Notes under the pieces: generated by a model
The model's database searches: none
Seen by the model: the letters and a program-made list of their open reading frames with translations, nothing else
What the model was told of the DNA's origin: nothing
Assembly (NCBI GenBank): GCA_002367815.1
Contig: DFDG01000069.1
Span: 1 to 9,548 of the forward strand
DNA from: Opitutaceae bacterium UBA3033
Lineage (GTDB): Bacteria; Verrucomicrobiota; Verrucomicrobiia; Opitutales; Opitutaceae
Reading direction: 5' to 3'
Length of the DNA stretch: 9,548 nt
Translations under genes and position numbers: made by a program
Shown here: positions 1-7,138 of the stretch, in pieces
Layout of the letters: each line of letters starts with the position of its first letter
Position numbering within the stretch: the stretch's first letter is position 1

Positions 1-1058
1 AATTACATAGTTATCAGGAGTGGCTGGTCCAATTTCTAACCGACAACGAAAATTTCATTTTCCCTAAGTTCCGTCAGAAGCAGGTACTGGAATTTCTCAA
101 GGAGCCACTTAATGACCTGTGTATTTCCCGGCCGAAGGAACGATTGGAGTGGGGCATTACACTCCCCTTTGACGACGACTACGTGACCTACGTGTGGTTC
201 GATGCTTTGGTGAATTATTATTCCGCTGTCGCCGATAAACCGGGAGTCTGGCCAGCAGCCTATCATGTGATTGGAAAAGATATTTTGGTCCCGCCGCACG
301 CCGTCTACTGGCCGATTATGTTGCACGCCTGCGGCCTTGATTTACCCAAGGGGATCATCGCACACGGTTGGTGGTCCATTAACGGCGACAAGATGTCCAA
401 AAGTACCGGTAACTTTATCGAACCGATCGCATTTATTGACCAATATGGAGTCGATGCCGTGCGCTATTTCCTGATGCGGGAGATGAATGTAGGGCAGGAT
501 AGTGATTTTTCCGATGCCCAGTTTTTGGCCCGCTACAATGCGGACCTAGCCAACAATCTCGGTAATCTGGTAAATCGCACGCTTAACATGACGAATCGCT
601 TTGCCGTTGGCTTGGTTCCAGCTTCGGTTGAAGTCGGCGAGCCGGAGACAGAGCTGCGGCAACTCTGGTCAAAAACTCAAGCGGATGTCACGGCCCTATG
701 GACCGATTTTCAATTTCACACGGGGCTCGAACGCACCATTGGATTTGTCTCCGCGACCAATGCTTACATCGAAAAACGCGCACCGTGGAAACTGGGAAAA
801 TCAACCGAAGCTTCAGATAAAGCACTACTGGAATCCTCTCTCGCCACCATGGCCGAGTCTTTGCGTCTTACTGCTGCTTTGTTGCAACCATTCATGCCGC
901 AAACCGTGGATAAGATCTACGCGGTGCTTGGTTACAATCCCGGCTCTATCTGGAGCGATGAGTTGGCATGGGGAGACCGTTTAAAGGGAAATAAAGTTGC
1001 AGAAAGCCTGGTATTGTTTCCCCGCGTTCAATCTGAAAAATCACCCGCCAAGTCGTGA
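1..1058 (+). CDS. metG: Methionyl-tRNA synthetase, 3' part (5' end outside window)
   Basis: This enzyme charges tRNA(Met) with methionine in the cytoplasm, supplying both initiation and elongation. The reading frame is open from base 3 and ends in TGA at 1056-1058, leaving about 351 residues; the HIGH nucleotide-binding motif and zinc-knuckle region lie upstream of the window. Visible class I landmarks are a GKDI block at 273-284, followed by HAVYWP, and a perfect KMSKS loop (codons 390-404, KMSKSTGN). The helical anticodon-binding domain follows, with NLGNLVNRTLN and the late APWKL motif. The protein ends just after LVLFPRV, where short bacterial MetRS proteins end, so the EMAP-like tRNA-binding and dimerisation domain of E. 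coli MetG is absent. One oddity is ILVPPH after GKD, where the families I remember have ILxFH or ILKPH, one residue shorter. The stop codon overlaps the menF start, so metG probably heads the metG-menF-menD unit. The family assignment is secure. Confidence 0.97.
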   Translation, partial: LHSYQEWLVQFLTDNENFIFPKFRQKQVLEFLKEPLNDLCISRPKERLEWGITLPFDDDYVTYVWFDALVNYYSAVADKPGVWPAAYHVIGKDILVPPHAVYWPIMLHACGLDLPKGIIAHGWWSINGDKMSKSTGNFIEPIAFIDQYGVDAVRYFLMREMNVGQDSDFSDAQFLARYNADLANNLGNLVNRTLNMTNRFAVGLVPASVEVGEPETELRQLWSKTQADVTALWTDFQFHTGLERTIGFVSATNAYIEKRAPWKLGKSTEASDKALLESSLATMAESLRLTAALLQPFMPQTVDKIYAVLGYNPGSIWSDELAWGDRLKGNKVAESLVLFPRVQSEKSPAKS

Positions 1059-2482
1059 CAATTTTGGCTCTTGATCCGGTTTCGAATCAAACCCCGGCTG
1101 CACTGCAGAATTTTCTCCATCAGTGTCAGCAAGCGGCTAAAAAGGCTCACCGATCGCAGCTGGTCAGTATTTCACTGGAGGTTGATTCGCTCGATCCGCT
1201 CGCAGTGTTGGCGTCGATTTTTGAGCCGACGGAACGTCATTTCTATGTGGAAAGACCTTCCGCTAATTTGGCCATAGCCGGGGCTGAAACGGTGCTGGAG
1301 TTCTCTGCTTCGGGTCCAGAACGGTTCGATGAATGCCAAACATTCATCGACGATGTTTTGGCTAATGCCATTGTGGTTGGTGATCAAGGCATCCCTTTTG
1401 CCGGGCCGCATTTCTTCACGGCGTTTTCGTTCTACGACGATGTATCAACAGAAGAACCATTCCCTTCCGCCAGTGTTTTTGTGCCCCGCTGGCAGGTTGC
1501 GACTCGTTTAGATCGGACCGTGGCAGTGGCCAACCTCATCATAAGAGAGGAGACTGACATTAAAGCGGCGGCTGATAAAGTTTGGCGTGCGCATAGCAAA
1601 TTCAGCGGTTTTCCCTGCGTTGATCGTGTTTTCTCTCAGGCCGAAACCAATCCCAGGATCAGTTTGCAAGAACATGGAACCGAGGAGACCTACTGCAATA
1701 TTGTACAAAGGGCTGTGGATCGAATTGTGGCAGGAGAATTTGAAAAGATTGTCCTGGCCAGAGCTAAGGACTTAGTGGCCGATACCGCGATGAATCCCAT
1801 GCAGGCCCTCCATGGTCTGAGACAACGATTCAGCGAATGTTTCTCGTTCTCCTTGGCGAATGGGCACGGCCAGAGTTTTATCGGCGCAAGTCCGGAACGT
1901 CTGGTCCGCGGCTATGGCGGCATGTTGACCACCGAGGCACTGGCAGGTTCAACTGGACGCGGGAAAGAAGAAGATGAAGATGCTCAACTCGGACTGGCTC
2001 TGCTCGACAGTGAAAAGGACCGCCACGAGCATCAACTGGTGCTGGATTCCATTCTGCGACGATTGAAGCCGCTTGGCTTGCAATTGGAATATGCGCCTAC
2101 GCCCTCGCTACGTCGCCTAGCCAATGTTCAACACTTACATACTCCCATTAAGACTGCGTTGCCAGTGGGGGTTCGTCTCCTTGATGTGATTGCTCGATTA
2201 CACCCGACACCTGCTGTTGGCGGCGTGCCCCGGGAATCGGCGTTGGCTGGGATCAGATCGTTAGAAACTTTTCCCCGCGGTTTGTATGCAGGAGCAATTG
2301 GCTGGATTGATAGCAGGGGAAACGGGGAGTTTTTTGTGGGGCTCCGCTCTGCATTGATTGATGGACCCCGGGCCCGGATGTATGCCGGTGCTGGTATTGT
2401 GGCGGCATCAAAACCGGCGCAGGAATTAGCTGAAACCGAGTTGAAATTTCAAGCCATGAAAGCAGCTTTGTTTTCAAAATGA
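1055..2482 (+). CDS. menF: Isochorismate synthase (menaquinone pathway)
   Basis: This Mg2+-dependent chorismate-utilising enzyme converts chorismate to isochorismate, the first committed step of menaquinone synthesis. It has 475 residues against 431 in E. coli MenF, the excess being N-terminal. The catalytic set is complete and correctly spaced: K231 in EKIVLARA (general base, E. coli K190), E281 in GASPERL (general acid, E240), E325 in KDRHEH (Mg ligand, E284) and E457/E460 in AQELAETE. TEALAGSTGRG, HPTPAVGG and FPRGLYAGAIGW are typical of the C-terminal chorismate-binding domain. The start is GTG at 1055, inside the metG stop (GTGA), with no recognisable Shine-Dalgarno sequence, which implies translational coupling. 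The adjacent overlapping menD argues for MenF rather than a siderophore-type EntC or a salicylate synthase. The first 60-100 residues are poorly conserved, so a start slightly downstream cannot be excluded. Confidence 0.93.
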   Translation: MTILALDPVSNQTPAALQNFLHQCQQAAKKAHRSQLVSISLEVDSLDPLAVLASIFEPTERHFYVERPSANLAIAGAETVLEFSASGPERFDECQTFIDDVLANAIVVGDQGIPFAGPHFFTAFSFYDDVSTEEPFPSASVFVPRWQVATRLDRTVAVANLIIREETDIKAAADKVWRAHSKFSGFPCVDRVFSQAETNPRISLQEHGTEETYCNIVQRAVDRIVAGEFEKIVLARAKDLVADTAMNPMQALHGLRQRFSECFSFSLANGHGQSFIGASPERLVRGYGGMLTTEALAGSTGRGKEEDEDAQLGLALLDSEKDRHEHQLVLDSILRRLKPLGLQLEYAPTPSLRRLANVQHLHTPIKTALPVGVRLLDVIARLHPTPAVGGVPRESALAGIRSLETFPRGLYAGAIGWIDSRGNGEFFVGLRSALIDGPRARMYAGAGIVAASKPAQELAETELKFQAMKAALFSK

Positions 2483-4209
2483 CTGCACCGGAGCTTGATT
2501 TCCGCAATGTAAACACACTTTGGTGCAGTGTGTTGGTAGAGACTTTGGTCCGCTGTGGTGTGGAGCAAGCGGTGATTTCTCCGGGCTCGCGTTCGACCCC
2601 ATTGACCATGGCCCTGGTCGGACATTCCAAAATCGAATCAGTCCCGGTTCTGGACGAGCGATCAGCATCATTCTTTGCATTGGGTCTCGCGCGGAAAAAC
2701 AGCACTCCCGTGGTGTTGGTTTGCACCTCAGGAACAGCGGGAGCCAACTATTTTTCTGCCGTAATTGAGGCCCAGGAAAGTGGGGTGCCTTTGATCGTTT
2801 TAACCGCAGATCGCCCTCCGGAAATGCGGGCCTGCGCTTCAGGTCAAACAATCGACCAACAAAAACTTTACGGCACGCACGTGAACTATTTTCACGAACT
2901 GGCTCTCCCGGACTCTGCTTTGCCCATGTTGGCCTATTTGCGTCAAACCCTGGTTCAGGCCTACAGAAGTTCAATGATACCGCAGTGTGGGCCTGTTCAC
3001 ATTAACATCCCATTTCGGGACCCTTTGACTCCAGCATTGAATCCAGCAGTGCAGGCGTCGTCAGAATATTTTCCCGTAGAGTTTTTCGATCATTTGGAAA
3101 TTTTTGGCAGTCCAATCTTTGGTCAAACCAAGATATGGCAGCGACCGATAACGATTCGTGGATTGATTGTAGCCGGTCCGGAAATTCCTTCAGATCCAGC
3201 AGGATACGCCAAATCCGTGGTGCGGCTCTCAAACCAATTGGGTTGGCCGATCTTGGCCGACGGCGTTTCACCATTGCGTCACTTTGCCAGCAATAAGGCG
3301 GTGATCGTGACCGCCTACGATACCATTTTACGCAACGCCAAGACTGCGCGTGATCTGGTTCCAAGACATATATTGTGCCTGGGCAGTTGGCCCACCAGCA
3401 AAGTTTTGCGCAGTTGGTTGGAACAGAGCGGGGCCGAGATTGTACTGGTTTCGCCTCATTACGATAATCGCGACGCATTACATGGCCGAACTAGGCACAT
3501 ATGTGTGCCAGTGGAGGCATTGGTCGCAAAGACCAAGGGAAACTCCATTCAAAGCTATGCGAAATTATGGTCAAAGTTGGAGGGGCTGGCGCGCGGCTGT
3601 ATGGCAAAAGCTCCGCGGCCATCCGATCTGATATTTGAAGGGGATATTGTGCCCATGTTGGCTGATACCTTGCCTAATGACACGCCGGTCTATGTCGCGA
3701 GCAGTATGCCGATTCGTGATGTGGAGTATTTTTGGCCGGTCACCAATAAGCGTTTTCGAATGTATTTCAATCGAGGAGCCAATGGCATTGATGGCACGCT
3801 TTCCTCGGCTTTGGGTGTTGCGCATGGCAATCAAGCTTCGGTGCTACTGACCGGTGATCTGGCATTTCTACATGATGCAAATGGCCTGCTCTTGAACGAA
3901 AAATTTCGGGGATCCCTAACGATCATTTTGATCAATAATCGTGGTGGTGGGATTTTCGAACATCTGCCGGTGGCCAATTACGATCCACCTTTTGAAGAGT
4001 ATTTTGCCACGCCTCAGTCAGTGGACTTTTCTCAGCTTTGCGCCGCGCATGGTGTAAAGCATACGACGGTAAAAAGTTTACCACAATTGGCCAAACTGGT
4101 AGCCAAATTACCCGCCCGCGGTATCCGAGTATTGGAGGTAGAGACGAATCGTGAATTGGACGCGGCCTTTCGGAAGCGACTATTCACGCGGACGGCCGCA
4201 GGTCTATAG
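2479..4209 (+). CDS. menD: 2-succinyl-5-enolpyruvyl-6-hydroxy-3-cyclohexene-1-carboxylate synthase
   Basis: This thiamine-diphosphate enzyme decarboxylates 2-oxoglutarate and adds the resulting succinyl-semialdehyde unit to isochorismate, giving SEPHCHC. It has 576 residues (E. coli 556). The N-terminal Pyr domain shows SPGSRSTPL with R38 (E. coli R33), the cofactor-activating glutamate E60 in DERSA (E. coli E55), CTSGTAGANY, and LTADRPPEMR followed by GQTIDQ. A divergent central domain spans roughly residues 190-370. The C-terminal PP domain has ASSMPIRDVEYF and FNRGANGIDGT for substrate and phosphate contacts. Its Mg-ThDP motif runs from GDLAFLHD (D460) to NN (486-487), then GGGIFEHLP. The ATG start sits in an ATGA overlap with the menF stop. 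No Shine-Dalgarno sequence is visible, so translation probably depends on ribosomes finishing menF. The gene converges on kup 14 bases downstream. Substrate hand-over from MenF fits the gene order. Confidence 0.97.
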   Translation: MTAPELDFRNVNTLWCSVLVETLVRCGVEQAVISPGSRSTPLTMALVGHSKIESVPVLDERSASFFALGLARKNSTPVVLVCTSGTAGANYFSAVIEAQESGVPLIVLTADRPPEMRACASGQTIDQQKLYGTHVNYFHELALPDSALPMLAYLRQTLVQAYRSSMIPQCGPVHINIPFRDPLTPALNPAVQASSEYFPVEFFDHLEIFGSPIFGQTKIWQRPITIRGLIVAGPEIPSDPAGYAKSVVRLSNQLGWPILADGVSPLRHFASNKAVIVTAYDTILRNAKTARDLVPRHILCLGSWPTSKVLRSWLEQSGAEIVLVSPHYDNRDALHGRTRHICVPVEALVAKTKGNSIQSYAKLWSKLEGLARGCMAKAPRPSDLIFEGDIVPMLADTLPNDTPVYVASSMPIRDVEYFWPVTNKRFRMYFNRGANGIDGTLSSALGVAHGNQASVLLTGDLAFLHDANGLLLNEKFRGSLTIILINNRGGGIFEHLPVANYDPPFEEYFATPQSVDFSQLCAAHGVKHTTVKSLPQLAKLVAKLPARGIRVLEVETNRELDAAFRKRLFTRTAAGL

Positions 4210-4223
4210 CCCTCGGCCCGATA

Positions 4224-6113
4224 TTAAAGTTGGATAGGTAATCCAACTTCAATGATTTGCATGGGTGGAAGTTGATAGTAGTCTCGGGCTTGTCGGGCAT
4301 TGCGGCTGAGGAAGGCGTAATAATGTTTTTGCCATTCCCCCATTTTGGCCTCGCCACCAGTAATGATCATTTCGCGATTGAAATAGTAAGTGGCTGCAGA
4401 GGTTTTGAGTGGCACGCCGGTTTTGCTGATTTTTTCCACCAAGGCGCTGACATCGGGTGACTCCATATAACCATAGCGGGCGATTGCTCTCCAGACTCCT
4501 TCTCCAATATCCCTCACGGTCAAACGATCGGCTTCGTCTACATAAGGCAATTCCTCGGTAAGGACACTGAGCAGGACAACCGTTTCATGCAGCACCTTGT
4601 TCGCTTTCACATGGTGTAATAAAACGAGGGGGGTCCCGCTGGGATTTCCGGCCATAAATACGGCCGATCCCCGCACTCTCAAGATGTGCTTACTTGAGGC
4701 GATATTCCGGAGCTCATCCTCAGTAATTTCGTTGGCATAGACTCGGCGAAAAATTTCCTTCTTGCCGGATTTCCAAGTATGCATCGTGGCAATGAGCACC
4801 GCTCCGATAGCAAGGGGCAACCAGCCGCCATCAATGATCTTATGGAGGTTGGAATAAAGGTAACCCAAATCCACGACCATAAATGGACCACACAACAGTG
4901 CCGCTTTCCACATGGGCCACAACCAGGCTCGTCGCGCTACCAGATAAAAAGCGAAAGTAGTCACACTCATCGCACTGGTAACGGCGATACCATAAGCGGC
5001 AGCCAGATTGGAACTCGATTTGAAAAGCAGCACGATGGTGATGGACCCCAGCGCAAGTGCGGTGTTGACCAACGGGACATATATTTGACCCTTTTGATCG
5101 GCATTGGTGTGCATCACTTTGAGTCGGGGGAAAAATCCCAACTGAATCGATGAACGGATCAATGAGAATGTGCCCGAGATCAATGCCTGACTGGCAATGA
5201 CAGCGGCAAGCACGGAAAGAATCATTAATCCTAACCGAAGTGGACCAGTAGGAGCGATGGCCAGAAATGGATTTTCCACCAGTCCTCCATGTGAGAGAAC
5301 ATACGCACCTTGGCCAAAATAATTCAGAGCCAATCCGGGTAGGGCGACGCCATACCAGGCAATCATGATCGCCTTTCGACCAAAGTGACCCATATCCGCA
5401 TAAATCGCCTCAACGCCAGTGATGGCTAATACAATAGCGCCAAGTAAAGCAGTGATCTGCAAAGGGTGGTCACGTAGCAGCACCCAACCGTGCCATGGAT
5501 TGATAGCCTGCAACACAATCGGCGTTTGCCAGATTTGCCATAATCCCAGTAGCCCCAGCACGGTGAACCAAATCAACATCACCGGCCCATAAATACGGCC
5601 AATCGCCTGACTGCCCCGACTTTGAAACCAAAAGATGGCAGCCAGCACGATACAGGTAAAAGGTATTACCCAATGCGCCATACCCGGTGCAATTAAGATA
5701 ATGCCCTCTGATGCAGACAGCACCGAGATGGCGGGAGTTATTACTCCTTCGCCGATCAACATACAGGCGCCGAATAAAATGAGCACGGTGCTAAATCCGA
5801 AGCCTCTTTTATCCAGACTCCGTTTATCCAACTTTGCTTTGGCAAACAAAGCAAAGATACCACCTTCACCTTTGTTGTCGGCCTTAGTCACAAACGTAAG
5901 ATATTTCCAGCTTACGACCAAAATGAGGGACCAAAAAATCAAGGAAAGTATGCCCAGGACCCCCGCCATACGGTCAGCCTCGGGTAAATGAGCAATAGCC
6001 TCGCGCAACGCATAAAGCGGACTGGTGCCAATATCACCAAATACGACCCCTAGGGCACCAAGTGCCAATCCGGCATTGGCCAGTTTATGAGGATTGTGCC
6101 CGTTTAATTCCAT
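4224..6113 (-). CDS. kup: Kup-family potassium uptake protein
   Basis: This is a low-affinity K+ transporter of the inner membrane, believed in this family to act by K+/H+ symport. With the ATG at 6113 it has 629 residues (E. coli Kup 622). The N-terminus carries the family signature GALGVVFGDIGTSPLYAL, with D27 matching E. coli D23. GEGVITPAISVLSASEG follows (E. coli has GDGVITPA), then GVEAIYADMGHFG. About 12 hydrophobic segments occupy roughly residues 15-450. A soluble cytoplasmic C-terminal domain follows and ends in EVGLPIQL, a usual Kup terminus. An upstream in-frame TTG at 6149 would add 12 residues. I prefer the ATG because it gives the usual short N-terminal lead, although neither start has a strong Shine-Dalgarno sequence. 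The gene lies on the opposite strand between menD and menB, convergent with menD and divergent from menB, so it is regulated separately. No functional link to menaquinone is evident. Confidence 0.96.
   Translation of the reverse strand: MELNGHNPHKLANAGLALGALGVVFGDIGTSPLYALREAIAHLPEADRMAGVLGILSLIFWSLILVVSWKYLTFVTKADNKGEGGIFALFAKAKLDKRSLDKRGFGFSTVLILFGACMLIGEGVITPAISVLSASEGIILIAPGMAHWVIPFTCIVLAAIFWFQSRGSQAIGRIYGPVMLIWFTVLGLLGLWQIWQTPIVLQAINPWHGWVLLRDHPLQITALLGAIVLAITGVEAIYADMGHFGRKAIMIAWYGVALPGLALNYFGQGAYVLSHGGLVENPFLAIAPTGPLRLGLMILSVLAAVIASQALISGTFSLIRSSIQLGFFPRLKVMHTNADQKGQIYVPLVNTALALGSITIVLLFKSSSNLAAAYGIAVTSAMSVTTFAFYLVARRAWLWPMWKAALLCGPFMVVDLGYLYSNLHKIIDGGWLPLAIGAVLIATMHTWKSGKKEIFRRVYANEITEDELRNIASSKHILRVRGSAVFMAGNPSGTPLVLLHHVKANKVLHETVVLLSVLTEELPYVDEADRLTVRDIGEGVWRAIARYGYMESPDVSALVEKISKTGVPLKTSAATYYFNREMIITGGEAKMGEWQKHYYAFLSRNARQARDYYQLPPMQIIEVGLPIQL
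4227..4249. terminator. Perfect 9-bp inverted repeat at the menD/kup convergence; possible weak bidirectional terminator
   Basis: AAGTTGGAT (4227-4235) and ATCCAACTT (4241-4249) are exact reverse complements around a 5-base loop. The repeat covers the last codons of kup, immediately before its stop, and starts 17 bases after the menD stop. On the kup strand the stem is followed by TTTAATAT, a poor U tract; on the menD strand no U run follows. The position between convergent genes favours a role in ending or protecting transcripts. The stem is A+T-rich and lacks a proper U run, so strong intrinsic termination is not shown. Confidence 0.4.
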
Positions 6114-6175
6114 AGAGAGACAGCTTGCGGAAGCTCCGGTCCGCTCCAAGCAGTTTCCGGCACAGAATGAGATAT

Positions 6176-6204
6176 TTTACATCGGTCATTTTTAGCAAAA
6201 TGAT
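6176..6204 (+). promoter_or_regulatory. Candidate sigma-70-type promoter for menB in the kup-menB divergent spacer
   Basis: TTTACA (6176-6181, 5 of 6 to the -35 consensus) and AATGAT (6199-6204, 4 of 6 to the -10) are 17 bases apart. This would start transcripts near 6211, leaving a leader of about 27 bases before the menB ATG. On the minus strand, TAAAAT (plus positions 6174-6179) could be a -10 for kup, although I see no good -35 at proper spacing. The 124-base divergent spacer must drive kup and probably menB, so promoters are expected here; these exact boxes are inference from consensus matching by eye. Confidence 0.3.
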
Positions 6205-6237
6205 TGCCGTGAACGAAATTTGACGCTGCTCTGCGCC

Positions 6238-7071
6238 ATGCCCACCGAGTGGATCGAAGTTAAAAAATTCTCAGACATCCTATATCACAAGGCTGGCGGG
6301 ATCGCGAAGGTCACTATCAACCGACCAGAGAAGCGTAATGCCTTTCGGCCGGAAACTGTTTCCCAGATGCAGGAAGCGTTTAATGATGCACGAGAAGATC
6401 AATCCATCGGAGTCGTATTACTAACCGGGTCCGGCCCGCACACAGATGGCAAATATGCTTTTTGCGCAGGTGGTGATCAGAGCGTCCGAGGTTCAGCCGG
6501 CTATTTGGGGGGCGATGGAGTGCCGCGGCTTAATGTGCTGGATTTGCAAAAACTCATTCGCTCAATGCCCAAGGTCGTCATTGCTTTGGTGGCGGGCTAC
6601 GCCATCGGTGGCGGACACGTGCTGCATTTGGTGTGCGATCTCACCATAGCGGCTGATAATGGAATTTTTGGACAAGTGGGACCCAAGATGGGTAGTTTTG
6701 ATGGCGGATTCGGTTCAAGCTATTTGGCCCGGATGGTTGGTCAAAAAAAGGCCAGGGAAATCTGGTATCTTTGTCGTCAGTATAGTGCGAAAGAAGCCAT
6801 GGATATGGGCATGGTGAATGCCGTTGTGCCTGTGACTGAATTGGAAGCTGAGGGCGTAAAATGGGCTCGTGAAATTTTGCAAAACAGCCCGCTAGCGATT
6901 CGCTGCTTGAAGAGTGCCTTCAATGCTGATCTCGATGGGCAATCGGGAATCCAAGAACTGGCAGGCAATGCCACGCTGCTTTATTACATGAGCGAGGAGG
7001 CCAAGGAGTATCATTCCGCTCAACGCGAGAAACGTAAACCTGATACGGCTAAATTTCCGTGGCTACCGTGA
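6238..7071 (+). CDS. menB: 1,4-dihydroxy-2-naphthoyl-CoA synthase
   Basis: This crotonase-fold enzyme closes the second ring in menaquinone synthesis, converting o-succinylbenzoyl-CoA to 1,4-dihydroxy-2-naphthoyl-CoA. From the ATG at 6238 it has 277 residues. Visible marks are RPEKRNAF near the N-terminus, DGKYAFCAGGDQSVRG (oxyanion-hole region), AGYAIGGGHVLH, and the MenB-specific GPKMGSFDGG with S153 and D155 (E. coli S161 and D163). Q146 and G148 match E. coli Q154 and G156, and W176 matches W184, which places it with the bicarbonate-dependent (type I) enzymes. V147 replaces the usual Thr of QTGP. A TTG at 6220 would add six residues (TLLCAM follows it); I prefer the ATG because MPTEWIEVKKF matches the usual MenB start. 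Neither has a clear Shine-Dalgarno sequence. It is separated from menF-menD by the inverted kup, so it probably has its own promoter. The stop TGA overlaps a following ATG (TGATG). Confidence 0.96.
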   Translation: MPTEWIEVKKFSDILYHKAGGIAKVTINRPEKRNAFRPETVSQMQEAFNDAREDQSIGVVLLTGSGPHTDGKYAFCAGGDQSVRGSAGYLGGDGVPRLNVLDLQKLIRSMPKVVIALVAGYAIGGGHVLHLVCDLTIAADNGIFGQVGPKMGSFDGGFGSSYLARMVGQKKAREIWYLCRQYSAKEAMDMGMVNAVVPVTELEAEGVKWAREILQNSPLAIRCLKSAFNADLDGQSGIQELAGNATLLYYMSEEAKEYHSAQREKRKPDTAKFPWLP

Positions 7072-7124
7072 TGAGCAAAGCAAGTTTAGGATCTCATGCT
7101 TGGATGCTACTTTTCATCGTTCTG

Positions 7125-7131
7125 AAAGGAG
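7125..7131 (+). promoter_or_regulatory. Strong ribosome binding site of the cvfB-like gene
   Basis: AAAGGAG lies 7 bases before the ATG at 7139. It is the clearest Shine-Dalgarno sequence in the window and decides the start in favour of this ATG over the in-frame TTG at 7100. Most other genes here lack a recognisable site, so this gene may be translated more independently. Confidence 0.75.
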
Positions 7132-7138
7132 CTCAGCC

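Noticed and set aside
2253..2974. Two overlapping open frames of about 165 codons on the minus strand
   Set aside because: They are antisense to the 3' end of menF and the conserved start of menD, both clearly coding. The translations show no recognisable domain.
6114..6149. N-terminal extension of kup from TTG 6149
   Set aside because: It adds 12 residues before the ATG at 6113 that are not needed for the fold. The ATG gives a length and N-terminus nearer to known Kup proteins. It remains possible.
7100..7138. N-terminal extension of the cvfB-like gene from TTG 7100
   Set aside because: The AAAGGAG site at 7125-7131 is ideally placed for the ATG at 7139 and would lie inside the coding region if TTG were used.
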